From contig NZ_CP076563.1 in assembly GCF_044357945.1 (NCBI RefSeq), positions 868,001 to 932,000 of the forward strand: a stretch of 64,000 bases of DNA. The letters run 5' to 3'. The notes beneath the pieces were generated by a model, which was not told the DNA's origin, made no database searches, and was given only the letters and a program-made list of their open reading frames with translations. This DNA is from QAND01 sp003150225. GTDB lineage: Bacteria; Bacillota; Clostridia; Christensenellales; QAND01. Positions 41,824-51,526 of this stretch are shown piece after piece. A program made the position numbers and the translations under genes. How positions within the stretch are numbered: position 1 is the stretch's first letter; each line of letters begins with the position of its first letter.

Positions 41824-43242
41824 TTACTGGTACACCACCCAAAGATCGGCCGGATACTCCGCCTGGGAATAGAACTCCAACTCCTCGCCGCTGATGGGCG
41901 AATAGACGGCATATCCCCGGGTATAGCCGCTCTGGATGGCCTGAATGGACGCGGACGTCACCGGCGCCCACTGGGACTCGTCTGGCGCCAGCGACGCCAC
42001 ATTGCCCAAAGGACCGCCTACCACGGCGTCCCCCATGGGGCCTGTATGGCTATGTAAATACAAATACACCTTTACCCGGTCTTTGGTTCCCGCGCCCGGT
42101 TTTCGCTTTAATTGGATCCTCCCGGCCACCGGGGTCTTCCCCGAAAGCTGCGTAATGACATCCTGGGAATCGAACACCCAATACCCCTTGTACTCCTTTC
42201 CAGTCACCCGGTCCTTCCCCTGCGCAGGGGAGGGGTCCTCTAAGAACTCCAGATCCAACGCGCTCATGGTAGCAGTAGAGGAAAACACCCTCTCCCGGTA
42301 CCCCAGATGCGTTACAGCCGTACCAGCGGAGGCTGTGGCCGTTCCCAGGATCACGCCTCCCTCCTGAGCAATGGAAGGGGTAACTGCCACCGGCCGGGTT
42401 CCAGACTGAACCGCAATGGCGCATCCTTCTGCCTTCAGGGCAAATCCATTGCCGGATCCTACGCAATTGTGCATGCCGATCCGCCCCATATCCCAAGCCT
42501 CTATGGCGCCCAACCCGCAGCCGTAAAAACCACAGCCTAAAGCGGCGACGCTTCCGCCCCGCGCTAGGATACCACGGCAGCCATCGCCCCCCATCACAAA
42601 ATCGCAGGTATGAAAGCTGACTGAAGCTCCCGGAGATACAACCTCTACCAGTTCCTCACAGGTTCCCTGGAACACAAAATTTTCAAAGGCTATGGTTCCA
42701 GTAAAGGCCGGCCCAAAGCGAATGGAGCCCACGAAGGTCACTCGCTGGCGGCCCACGATCCTTAGATCGCCGCAAAGGGGAATGCTGGCCCAAAGACGCT
42801 CAAAATACCGGCCCGAGGACGGCGCATCGCAATAGATAACGGCTCCCTGGTCGCAGATCATGGGCAGGGATTGGAGGGCGCACAGGATGCTGCAGAATGG
42901 CGTTTGTTCCGTTAAACCGTCGTTGCTGTCATTCCCAGCGCTGGAAACATACCGCACCTGCGGCTTTCCAGCAAACATCGCCCGTCCCATGATGCGGGGA
43001 TTGGCCAGCTCCGCCCCCACCATCAACGCGGTGGTGCTGTAATCCCCGGTCTGGGGATCCCGGCTCTGGGTTCTTACCCAAAGCTGCTCCAGTTGGTCAT
43101 TGAGGGTCTTGAGAGCGAGATCGGAAAAATCCGTGATCCGCTGATACCCCGCCGTGCTGGTAAAGGTAAATCCCTGGCCATATCCCAACACATTGTTGGG
43201 CAAGCCCTTTACATTTCGGTTGGGAATGATAAATCTGCTCAT
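41824..43242 (-). CDS. Prophage remnant: beta-helix tail/appendage-like protein
   Basis: A 472-residue protein with a short N-terminal head (FIIPNRNVKGLPNNVLGYGQGF), then RYVSSAGNDSNDGLTEQTPFCSI, the typical start of a pectin-lyase-like right-handed beta-helix, and Gly/Ala-rich repeats up to about 300. The C-terminal part is a different beta-rich domain. This architecture is common in phage tail spikes and appendage proteins. It lies between the cut stabilisation-type gene and the peptidoglycan-binding gene. Confidence 0.65.
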   Translation of the reverse strand: MSRFIIPNRNVKGLPNNVLGYGQGFTFTSTAGYQRITDFSDLALKTLNDQLEQLWVRTQSRDPQTGDYSTTALMVGAELANPRIMGRAMFAGKPQVRYVSSAGNDSNDGLTEQTPFCSILCALQSLPMICDQGAVIYCDAPSSGRYFERLWASIPLCGDLRIVGRQRVTFVGSIRFGPAFTGTIAFENFVFQGTCEELVEVVSPGASVSFHTCDFVMGGDGCRGILARGGSVAALGCGFYGCGLGAIEAWDMGRIGMHNCVGSGNGFALKAEGCAIAVQSGTRPVAVTPSIAQEGGVILGTATASAGTAVTHLGYRERVFSSTATMSALDLEFLEDPSPAQGKDRVTGKEYKGYWVFDSQDVITQLSGKTPVAGRIQLKRKPGAGTKDRVKVYLYLHSHTGPMGDAVVGGPLGNVASLAPDESQWAPVTSASIQAIQSGYTRGYAVYSPISGEELEFYSQAEYPADLWVVYQ

Positions 43243-43255
43243 AGGACCTCCTCTC

Positions 43256-44005
43256 CTAATCCTCGTCTATTTCAATAGCAACCTGGGGCGCATGCAGTTC
43301 AAAGGATGAACCCTCCACATTGCTGAAGGTATAGCTAACGGTTCGCCCCAAAGCGCGGATGGGAATGCGCACCGGGGTAAGCTGGTCGCTGAGAGCGATC
43401 CGTTTTTCCCGTGCCCTGCCGCCAAAGTCCGCTGTAACAGACAGCTCTCCCTGTCCCCGCACATGGGCGTAGAGCACGGTACTGGTCTTATGAGTATATT
43501 TCGCTCCCAGATCATGAACAGGCGTTTTCCAATGGGCTGCTTTGCATGGTCCGGTTTTTTTGGCGCCCATGCGGTAGATTTTTCCATCCTGGCTGCCATA
43601 TAGAATTGTGCCGTCGGCCACCAGAAAGCAGTTGGCGTTCACGCCCCTGTGGATGAGATAGGTCTGCTTGCCCACGTCGTATTCCAGTAGAGCATCGTTG
43701 ACGCCATCCCCATCCTCACAAACCGCAAAGTAGATCTTCCTTCCTAGGGCGACAGCACAGCAATAATCAAGACATAGGTTGGGGTTTTCAAAAAAGATGC
43801 GGAGTTTCTCATCACCCAAGGGCCGGGTCCGCATGCCGTCGTAGTAGCAAATGCCATCGTTGCGGCTCATATAATAGACCCGATCCATGGCGGATACGAT
43901 GGAAAAGCAGTTGACGGGGCCATAATCCCCTGCCACCTTGGACACGCCAAACTCAGAAGGATAGGTGCCATATACCCGGAAGATCTCTCGATCCTTGAAG
44001 ATCAC
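43256..44005 (-). pseudogene. Prophage remnant: N-terminally truncated tail/stabilisation protein
   Basis: The 249-residue frame begins abruptly in a conserved region, VIFKDREIFRVYGTYPSEFG, with a GTG (44005) as only start. Six-strand repeat pieces follow (DRVYYMSRNDGICYYDG, YDVGKQTYLIHRGV), as in beta-propeller-like packaged-DNA stabilisation or tail-hub proteins of podoviruses. In the same frame, sequence resembling the natural upstream part (Ser-Leu-Phe-Asn-Glu-Ile) continues about 13 codons inside the 3' end of the portal gene. The front half is therefore missing, lost by the deletion that also cut the portal gene. Confidence 0.65.
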
Positions 44006-45057
44006 AATCTCATTAAATAAGGATTTAGGGGAGCGGGCTGCATCCAGCGGAGGCTGTTCTCATCGATGCGAGAAGCCCGTACCACCTCCCGGTTCCAATC
44101 CAACAGGGCGTCCTCTTCCACCTCGGCACTGCGGCTGACAAGCATCCTGGCCTTCCCGCTCATAAGGGCGTTTTTGAGGATGATCTGATCCAATTGATCG
44201 GCGTATAATTGTAGGTTTTTCAGCACATCCACCACCGAAAGCCCCGCCGGCATCCCCTCCAAGGGATAGAGGGATTCCATTACAAATGGATACTTTCCAT
44301 GGGCATACATTCCCTCGGGCCGGCTCCGCTTGCTGTCATACAGAAGGGCGTGCCCGCAGAGCACCGCCATATGAACCCGAGAGACGCCCTCCCTGTCCCG
44401 CTCCTTATACCAATATTCCATCATCATCAGCTCGTCCCCGTCTCCGCCGTAGGGGCTGTAGGTATCGGGCTGTACCATGGAAAGCGCAAAAGGATATCGG
44501 TCGGCCACAAACTCCTTGGTAAAGAACCCAAACTTGAAGCAGGCCCGGCCCTCCTGGAAGTTCTCACATTTGGGATCAAATAAAAAATGCTTTACATCCC
44601 AGCTTCGGATGTTCACATCCCCCAGGCCGCCATAGAGCTCGGTATCCCAGAACACCTCCTGGACCGACGTTCCTTTGATTAGCGCCTGGCGGGCCTTCTT
44701 GCGGAATACCGTCCGGTACCGCCGGCGCTTGAGGATGTACCGTACCACCTGGGATAGGGTCTCCGCCACAGCATCGTCCCCCTCCTCCTGGGCCAGCACC
44801 ACCGGCTGGGGATAGCTGTCCATAATATCCGCCAGCATGCTCTCAATGGTAGAGAACAGCACCGGATTCACGGGCTGAGGTTCGTCGTCCCTCTGGCCCT
44901 GGCGCCGCCAGTGATTGGTGCGATATAGTTCCTCGTTCTCCTCCCATTTCATACGAAGCTCGGCAGTTTGAGCATAGAAGTCGTCAAAGAGCTCATAGGC
45001 CCGGCCAATCAGCTCCTGATCCTGCCGGGGCGCCTTTTCCCGCAATTCGTCGTTCAT
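44002..45057 (-). pseudogene. Prophage remnant: C-terminally truncated portal protein
   Basis: The 351-residue frame opens like P22-type portals: a helical start, then RTNHWRRQGQ, EPQPVNPVLFSTIESMLADIMDSYPQPVV, and SVQEVFWDTELYGGLGDVNIRSWD. It stops at KNALMSGKARML...LDWNREVVRASRID, where portals normally continue with 150-350 more residues. The stop is reached after a change into foreign sequence at about 44060-44005, where the next gene starts. It can hardly form a working portal. Confidence 0.7.
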
Positions 45058-45068
45058 GGTGAACCTCC

Positions 45069-46469
45069 TTATTCCAGCGGATTAAACACCCGCCTTGTGA
45101 TGGCCTTGGGCTTCTGGCCCACCGGCCGGGACATCAAAAAGTACCGTGCAGCGTCGTAAAGATGATCCTCTCCTTGGGTATCCACATCCTCCGGGCGATG
45201 CGCGTCGTATTTCAGCCCTGGCAAAGTGCGGATAAAGTTCCTGCAGGTAGAAAATACATAGAGCCCGCACCGGCCGGATGCGTCAAAGGCTAACCGCTGG
45301 TGCATCTGCGTCTTCCCAGCGATGCGGGCGTTGTCCCCCGGGGTAAAATAGACACCCTCCCGCTCCATTTGTTCCGCAATGGATTCCCCTCGGCTGCCAT
45401 CCCAAATGCTGGGATCGGCAAATCCCACTACATCCCGCTCTCCCGCCTCCTCCTCGATGCGGCGGATGCCCTTGGCAATCTCCGAAGCTGGCAGCCGCAT
45501 TCCCACGTTGTTGCCGCTTCCTCCATACCATTCCCGATACAGATAGGCCGTTCCATCGCTGTCCACTCCAAACCATAGAACGGCAAAGGGCCGGGCATAG
45601 CCAAAGTCGAAGGCCCGGTATCGCCGAAAATAGGAAGGAATGGGGAAGGGCGTCACCACATGGGTAAAACGATGGGTGTCGTATGCCTCTGGGCGGTCTC
45701 GCCACTCGTCAAAAACCTGTCCCTCAAAGGCGTCCCATCGCCCCAACAGAAGGGCTTCCCGCAGTGCTTTGGGCTTCCCCTCCAATTCAAAGACATAGTC
45801 CTCCCCAATGTAGGGATTGTCGGTAACCAGCGATGGAATAAACTGCACCGTCCGCTTCCTGCCATAGCCCAAAGCCTCGCTGTAAACATACTCCTCGTGC
45901 AGCTCATAGGGCGGCCCCGGATCCACAAACCGCTCCTTGACCCAGCTATGGCCAATGCCGCCAGGGTTGCTGGCGCACCGCACCACCGGGCGGATACCCA
46001 GCCGCTTTTCCGCCCGGAGCCGGGTCTTCAAAAAGTCATAGATGGTCTTGGTAAAATGGGTCAGCTCGTCGATGAATAGGCCGTGGATCTCCACCCCGGC
46101 ATAATTGAAGCGATCCCCCTCGTTGTTGCAGTGGCGAAACCGCATGGCAGAGCCGTTGATGAACTCCATGCTCATGGTGGTGCTGGAAAACCTCGCCAGC
46201 TCCCGTGGGATAAACCGCCGGGACTGTAACACCAGAGTATCCATCAGCTCCCGGTAGGTCCGGCGGAAAAGATACATCTGCACGCCGGGAGTGGATAGGC
46301 ACCGGATACAGGCCTCCATGGCTAGGGCGGCGGTCTTTCCTCCGCCTGCGGCGCCTCCAAAGAGCACCTCATCCGCTGTGGAGCGGTGAAACAGCGCCTG
46401 TTTTCCCGTGGGATGATAGTACCGCGCTGGAGCCGGGCCTAGCCATCCGTGCATCCTCCCCCGCTCCAT
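45069..46469 (-). CDS. Prophage remnant: terminase large subunit
   Basis: DNA-packaging motor ATPase with nuclease domain, 466 residues. Walker A-like FGGAAGGGKTAALAM (about 38-52), RRTYRELMDTLV, Walker B GLFIDELTHF with the catalytic Glu, RCASNPGGIGHSW (coupling motif), and a nuclease part with RAFDFGYARPF and GFADPSIWDG acidic residues. It looks intact. It overlaps the small subunit by 31 bases; an internal ATG at 46454 is an alternative start. Confidence 0.88.
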   Translation of the reverse strand: MERGRMHGWLGPAPARYYHPTGKQALFHRSTADEVLFGGAAGGGKTAALAMEACIRCLSTPGVQMYLFRRTYRELMDTLVLQSRRFIPRELARFSSTTMSMEFINGSAMRFRHCNNEGDRFNYAGVEIHGLFIDELTHFTKTIYDFLKTRLRAEKRLGIRPVVRCASNPGGIGHSWVKERFVDPGPPYELHEEYVYSEALGYGRKRTVQFIPSLVTDNPYIGEDYVFELEGKPKALREALLLGRWDAFEGQVFDEWRDRPEAYDTHRFTHVVTPFPIPSYFRRYRAFDFGYARPFAVLWFGVDSDGTAYLYREWYGGSGNNVGMRLPASEIAKGIRRIEEEAGERDVVGFADPSIWDGSRGESIAEQMEREGVYFTPGDNARIAGKTQMHQRLAFDASGRCGLYVFSTCRNFIRTLPGLKYDAHRPEDVDTQGEDHLYDAARYFLMSRPVGQKPKAITRRVFNPLE

Positions 46470-47017
46470 TCCATTTCCAAAGGTGCCTCTTCCTCCATTC
46501 CCCTTTCCTCCTGCGGACGCGGAATATCGCTTAGCACCTCAATCACCCGTTCTTCCCGCTCCATCAGCTCCAGCTTTCGCTCCATCAAAGCCCGGCGGTA
46601 GGTATCGGGAAACAGATCAAAATACCGTTCCAGCTTTTCCAGGGCTTTCATCCGATCCGCCAGCTTTATCCGAGGAATCCCCCTACTGGAGATGACGATC
46701 TCCTCCACAAGCTGGCCATCCACCTCCTGATCCTCCCGAAGCTCGGTATAGCTCACTCGTTTCCCTTCCTCTTCCCGGGTACCGAAACGCAGAAAGTCCT
46801 TGACGTCGCTGAAGGCGATCCGCTCGTACAAAAGCAGAACGTGGTCCGGCCCATGGCCAAGGACCGGCCGGCTGCCCACCTCCAGAGCCTCCCGCACCTC
46901 CGGGATACGCAGGAGTTTGCGGAAATAGCCCGGCCGGTACCCGCACCGTGTTCCGGCCTCCTCAAGGGTCAATCCTTTCTGCAACAACCGGCAAAGCTCC
47001 TTTTGCCGCTGGTTCAT
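46439..47017 (-). CDS. Prophage remnant: terminase small subunit-like protein
   Basis: A 192-residue protein with an N-terminal helix-turn-helix (LCRLLQKGLTLEEAGTRCGYRPGYFRKLL, about 8-36), a middle region (DVKDFLRFGTREEEGKRVSY, IVISSRGIPRIKLADRMKALEKLERYF) that resembles TerS proteins, and an acidic C-terminus. The ATG at 47017 follows GGGGATGGAGG. It is the first gene of the remnant; a 12-bp inverted repeat lies about 60 bases upstream. Confidence 0.75.
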   Translation of the reverse strand: MNQRQKELCRLLQKGLTLEEAGTRCGYRPGYFRKLLRIPEVREALEVGSRPVLGHGPDHVLLLYERIAFSDVKDFLRFGTREEEGKRVSYTELREDQEVDGQLVEEIVISSRGIPRIKLADRMKALEKLERYFDLFPDTYRRALMERKLELMEREERVIEVLSDIPRPQEERGMEEEAPLEMEWSGGGCTDG

Positions 47018-47076
47018 TCCTCCATCCCCTTTCTCCCATAGAGGAAGCCTAGCATGGGGATTGCTTCATACTGCCA

Positions 47077-47110
47077 ACGCTTTTGTGACATAGCGCTTTC
47101 ACAAAAGCGT
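47077..47110. repeat. Perfect 12-bp inverted repeat between terS and 47214 gene
   Basis: ACGCTTTTGTGA (47077-47088) and TCACAAAAGCGT (47099-47110) are perfect inverse complements separated by 10 bases (22-bp centre-to-centre, about two DNA turns). No T-tract follows, so it is more like a protein-binding site than a terminator. It lies 60 bases before terS and about 40 bases before the -35 element of the plus-strand gene. Confidence 0.6.
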
Positions 47111-47149
47111 CAAATGGATCAGAAAACAGCCCCATTCCCTTCCGGCGCT

Positions 47150-47178
47150 TTACAAGGCGGAGGGGAATTGGCTATAAT
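47150..47178 (+). promoter_or_regulatory. Promoter of the 47214-47610 gene pair
   Basis: TTACAA (47150-47155) and a perfect TATAAT (47173-47178) are 17 bases apart, 36 bases before the ATG at 47214. Confidence 0.75.
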
Positions 47179-47213
47179 GATATAAATCCCTTTGCAAAGG
47201 AAGGAGGCGTCCT

Positions 47214-47582
47214 ATGCCTCGAAAGATTGCCATCGTGCTTATCGCGCTGCTTATCGTAGCCATGGGCGCCTATGTAGTGGTTACCAGCCTCAGCCAAGAA
47301 CCTCTTACCATCGTAGGCCGCTGGATTCACGATAACAACGGCGCCTCCTATACCTTCCAAAAGGACGGCACAGTGGAAATCGAGCTTCCCAAGCTCGCTC
47401 CCTATACCGCCAGCTATGTTTTGGATGAGGAAGCCGGCGTTCTGGAAATACAGCTGATCATCGATAGCCAAATTCAGCGCCAGGAAAGCGCCTATTCCCT
47501 TTCCAAGGATACCCTTACCCTAACCAATCCCGAGACGGGCAGCGTGGTCACCATGACCCGTCAGTCCGACGATGCGCAATAA
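47214..47582 (+). CDS. Membrane-anchored lipocalin-like small protein
   Basis: A 122-residue protein with an N-terminal signal anchor (about 5-25) and a small beta-rich extracellular domain: GRWIHDNNGASYTFQKDGTVEIELP, SYVLDEEAG, SKDTLTLTNPETG. The pattern Gly-x-Trp, Tyr-x-Phe, then alternating strands is found in DUF5640/lipocalin-like domains. It shares this layout with the next gene. RBS AAGGAGG. Function unknown. Confidence 0.65.
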   Translation: MPRKIAIVLIALLIVAMGAYVVVTSLSQEPLTIVGRWIHDNNGASYTFQKDGTVEIELPKLAPYTASYVLDEEAGVLEIQLIIDSQIQRQESAYSLSKDTLTLTNPETGSVVTMTRQSDDAQ

Positions 47583-47609
47583 ACCATCATCCTTTAGGAG
47601 GAATCACCT

Positions 47610-47954
47610 ATGAAACGCACAGCACTCGCCTTTGTCCTGGCACTTCTGCTCCTGTTTGCCGTGGGGTGCGGCGCAAAATACCCCTTTGCCGGCAAATGGC
47701 AGGAGGAGGGAACGGGTACCTATTATGAGTTCAACAACAGCGCCCAGTTGCTGGTGGGTGAAGCCAGCGGCAACGTAGCGGTAGGGGCCAGCTTTAGCTG
47801 GGAAAAGGACTCCGATCAAATCACCATCACCGTGAACCCTCCTGGAGGAACCGCCCAGTCCGCGGTGGTCACCTATACCCTCAGCGAGGATAAATCCACC
47901 CTGACCCTGACCGATGTTCAGGGCCAGAAGTCCGTTCTAAAAAAGGTACAGTAA
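47610..47954 (+). CDS. Small lipoprotein, paralogue of the preceding gene
   Basis: A 114-residue lipoprotein: signal peptide with lipobox ending at Cys20 (LLFAVGCGAKY), then GKWQEEGTGTYYEFNNSAQLLVG, FSWEKDSDQITITV and YTLSEDKSTLTLTD. The Trp...Tyr-x-Phe start and the alternating strands match the 47214 gene. RBS TTAGGAGGA. The two genes are 27 bases apart and end at one terminator, a small surface-protein operon of unknown role. Confidence 0.65.
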   Translation: MKRTALAFVLALLLLFAVGCGAKYPFAGKWQEEGTGTYYEFNNSAQLLVGEASGNVAVGASFSWEKDSDQITITVNPPGGTAQSAVVTYTLSEDKSTLTLTDVQGQKSVLKKVQ

Positions 47955-47962
47955 TCACAGCA

Positions 47963-47998
47963 CAAAAAATGCCGTGGGTTTCCCACGGCATTTTTCTT
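47963..47998. terminator. Bidirectional terminator after 47610 gene
   Basis: AAAAAATGCCGTGGG pairs with CCCACGGCATTTTT around a TTT loop; also serves degV from the other side. Confidence 0.9.
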
Positions 47999-48044
47999 TC
48001 CATTTAACTTTCACAATACGGGGGATGCCTCCCAGCGCTTACCC

Positions 48045-48890
48045 CTATGCCCGTTCAAAAAAGACGGCGACACCCTTGGTTCCGGTATAAGCGCCAATGA
48101 CACAGCCAATCTGAGTGGTGATGCTCTCCACCACCCGCACCTGGCTTTTCACCATGTCAGCCAGCTGCTCAGCGCGGCTTCGATCCAGACAATAGGCAAA
48201 GCCAAGGATGGTGTTTCCAAAATCCTTGCCTTTCTCCACCGCCTGCTCGCACAGCCATTTCATCCCCTTTTTAAAGCCCAAGGATTTATGACGGATATAG
48301 ATCTTGCCCTCTTCATCAAAGGTGATGACGGGCTTGATGTTCATAATGCTGACGGCCTTTGCCGCAAGGGCGCTGATCCGTCCTCCCATCACCAGATAAT
48401 CCAGATCATCCAACAGCACCAGGGTCTCCATCTTGGACACCCTACGCAACCCCTGGGCATAAACGGTATCGTGGTCCAATCCAGCCCGGCCCTCCCGTGC
48501 CGCCAACACCGCTGAGATACCGATGCTGATACCGCAGGCCTTGCTATCGATGACGTCCACCCGGCCCACATCCTTTAGCTGATCCCGGGCAATGCAGGCG
48601 TTTTGATAGGTGGAACTGATCCCGCTGCTGGCGCAAAAACAAAGGACGGTATTGCCCTTTTGCAGCTCAGGCAAAAAAGCGTCATAAAACCGCTGAGGAG
48701 ACGGAGCCGCCGTCTTGGGCACGATGTGTTCCGCTTCAATGCGCCGGCTCATCTCCAGGAAGGAAACGCCCGCGCCGTCATCAAAGCTCTCCTCCCCCAG
48801 GGTTACCGTCAGGGGGATGATGCCCACGCCCTCTTTTTCAGCGATGGGAGCATCCAGGTCCGATGTGCTGTCCGCAAACACTTTTACCAT
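48045..48890 (-). CDS. DegV-family fatty-acid-binding protein
   Basis: A 281-residue DegV protein (FakB-like), which presents fatty acids to a kinase such as FakA. FADSTSDLDAPIAEKEGVGIIPLTV opens the family fold; CFCASSGISSTYQNA and VIDSKACGISIG hold residues that contact the fatty-acid carboxylate. KPVITFDEEGKI and RAEQLADMV are also typical. No fakA gene is in the window. It is a single-gene unit. Confidence 0.88.
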   Translation of the reverse strand: MVKVFADSTSDLDAPIAEKEGVGIIPLTVTLGEESFDDGAGVSFLEMSRRIEAEHIVPKTAAPSPQRFYDAFLPELQKGNTVLCFCASSGISSTYQNACIARDQLKDVGRVDVIDSKACGISIGISAVLAAREGRAGLDHDTVYAQGLRRVSKMETLVLLDDLDYLVMGGRISALAAKAVSIMNIKPVITFDEEGKIYIRHKSLGFKKGMKWLCEQAVEKGKDFGNTILGFAYCLDRSRAEQLADMVKSQVRVVESITTQIGCVIGAYTGTKGVAVFFERA

Positions 48891-48992
48891 AGGTCCGTAT
48901 CCTCACAGTTTGTTATGAAAATAATAATAGTATTGTACCCGTTCTTTTCGTATTTTACAATGCAATCCCCAAAAGAAACAGATCTCTTTCAT

Positions 48993-49026
48993 AAAAAAGG
49001 GGCCTTTCCAAAGGCCCCTTTCCCTT
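48993..49026 (-). terminator. Terminator after the ABC-2 operon
   Basis: On the minus strand AAAGGGGCCTTT pairs with AAAGGCCCCTTTTTT, directly after the permease gene. Confidence 0.85.
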
Positions 49027-49040
49027 CCACTTTGATTTTG

Positions 49041-50714
49041 TCATTTCTCTCCCATATTGCCGATCATCCTAGGCGCGCATTTCGCCAGCGCAATGATCAG
49101 CCCAATCGAGATGGCGGCGTTGACCACAAGCAAAGCAGCCCACACAGCGGTCATTCCCAGGTCCAGCTTCATAACCAGCGATACAATTCCCACATTGGGC
49201 GCCACATAGAGAAACGCCAGCAGGATCTCCAGGATGGCGTTGCGGCTTCGCTTGATGGCCGCCGCCTCGGAGGTCCAGTTGAGGCTGGGCTTTTGCATAT
49301 CCAGGAACACGGCGCCCGCCACTACTGGAGTGCACGCCACAAGGGCCGCAAGCGTAGCCAGCAAAAGCTGCAGGATGGAGAGAAACGGCGTCATAAAGTA
49401 CAGGGCTACTGCCAGAGGCAGAATGGCAATGACGCTGATCTCCAGCCCAAAGATCAACTTCGCGAGGGCGATTCGCTTGGGCTCAACGGGAAGGGTCTTC
49501 AGCAGCCAAACAGCCTTTCCCTCCCGGGTAAAGACGGTGGCCGCGCCGCTGTTCACAGTGCCCAAGAAATACATAAGAGCAGCAACCCCCAGCATGATAT
49601 AGCCTGTCACCTCCGGGGGAATCCCCATCATGGAGACCATGCTATTCAAGTCCCCCATGTCACCCCGGGGGATGAAAAAGATACAGAACACCATAATGGG
49701 CCCTACCAACGCCATGATCAAAGAGTTCATGGCATAAACCGGGGACCGTAGCACCGTTTTCCACTCCCGCGCCAGCAAAGCGCGGAAGGCGGACTGGGGC
49801 TTGCTGGATTTATCCAGATTCACCCGCTTCTCGGATTTCGCGGCCTCCCCCTGGTTGGTACTGGTGCGGATGAAGGAGCTGCCCGCCACAAAGGTGCTGA
49901 GGATGAGCGCGCCCACGCTGACCCCCGTAAAGAGCAGGAAGGCGTTCATGCCAGAGCTTCCGGTATATACCAAGGACTTCGCTGCCCAGAGCGCCGGGGG
50001 GAAGGCCCGGGTGATGGTATCCATAAGCCCTCCGGTCAGCATCGCCGCCAAGGCGTTTTCGTCCATGGTGGTCATCCCAGCGGATAGGTACTGTACCCCC
50101 AGAAAATAGAGGATAAAGAACACTACGCCCAATCCCATGACAATCTTATCCTTGTGCTTGACGAAGATGGTCATCCCCATAATGAGAGAGGAAATAATGG
50201 CTGCCAGCGCTAAAGGGATAGCTGCGGACAGCAGCATCACCACCACGCTCTTGAGCCAGAACAGCATATCCACCCTGGCGTATTGGGAATAGATAATCAG
50301 CGCCGGCAGGATGATAGCCACGTTCAAGACGGCCTCGCTGGCCATAATGGGGGCAAATTTCCCCGCGAAGGCAGTCCTCTGGGGAATGGGCAGGGAAAAC
50401 AGAAAATCGGTATCCCGGTTGTAGTACAGGCCGATGCACTGCATGATGCCAAATACAAAGGTCAGCACCATAGCCAGCAGCACCACGGCGGTCAGTAGCG
50501 TATCGCTGAGTCCCGCCAGATAGGCGGGTTCAAATACCAAGTTCAAAAGGAACAGGTATAAAAAGCCCAAGGAGCCCACCAGTAGCGCCGCCACCAGCAG
50601 ATATCCCAGGGATTTTAAAATCCCCTTTGGGCCGCTTTTAAACCCCTCCTTCAGGGTCTGAAGACCGAGCTGGAGCTTCAGCTCCACAAAAAATAGGGTA
50701 AAGAATTTTCTCAT
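49041..50714 (-). CDS. ABC-2-type transporter permease
   Basis: A 557-residue membrane protein with about twelve hydrophobic helices in two halves and a central cytosolic region (VNLDKSSKPQSAFRALLAREWKTVLRSPVY). This large exporter permease is common in Firmicutes beside an ABC ATPase; the substrate is unknown (antibiotic, peptide or lipid). It begins three bases after the ATPase stop. Confidence 0.8.
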   Translation of the reverse strand: MRKFFTLFFVELKLQLGLQTLKEGFKSGPKGILKSLGYLLVAALLVGSLGFLYLFLLNLVFEPAYLAGLSDTLLTAVVLLAMVLTFVFGIMQCIGLYYNRDTDFLFSLPIPQRTAFAGKFAPIMASEAVLNVAIILPALIIYSQYARVDMLFWLKSVVVMLLSAAIPLALAAIISSLIMGMTIFVKHKDKIVMGLGVVFFILYFLGVQYLSAGMTTMDENALAAMLTGGLMDTITRAFPPALWAAKSLVYTGSSGMNAFLLFTGVSVGALILSTFVAGSSFIRTSTNQGEAAKSEKRVNLDKSSKPQSAFRALLAREWKTVLRSPVYAMNSLIMALVGPIMVFCIFFIPRGDMGDLNSMVSMMGIPPEVTGYIMLGVAALMYFLGTVNSGAATVFTREGKAVWLLKTLPVEPKRIALAKLIFGLEISVIAILPLAVALYFMTPFLSILQLLLATLAALVACTPVVAGAVFLDMQKPSLNWTSEAAAIKRSRNAILEILLAFLYVAPNVGIVSLVMKLDLGMTAVWAALLVVNAAISIGLIIALAKCAPRMIGNMGEK

Positions 50715-50717
50715 GGT

Positions 50718-51455
<738 letters not shown>

Positions 51456-51497
51456 CGTCATTACCTCCTGAAAAGGGTTGTTACCTTTTTCACAATT

Positions 51498-51526
51498 ATT
51501 GTACCCTACCGCCCTCCCCTTGCCAA
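51498..51526 (-). promoter_or_regulatory. Promoter of the ABC-2 transporter operon
   Basis: On the minus strand TTGGCA (51526-51521) and TACAAT (51503-51498) are separated by 17 bases, 43 bases before the start codon. Confidence 0.75.

Larger units (their letters stand above)
40783..47017 (-). mobile_element. Decayed podovirus-like prophage remnant
   Basis: Six genes on one strand form a packaging and tail-related block: terS, terL, portal (cut), stabilisation-type protein (cut), beta-helix protein, peptidoglycan-binding protein. No capsid, scaffold, integrase, repressor, holin or lysin gene is present, and there are no recognisable flanking att repeats. It sits between the ger operon and a pair of host genes. 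Base composition is close to the neighbours, so it is probably an old insertion that has since lost most of its genome. Confidence 0.7.

Noticed and set aside
46439..47017. Prophage attachment sites flanking the remnant
   Set aside because: No direct repeat was found on both sides and no tRNA or integrase is adjacent.
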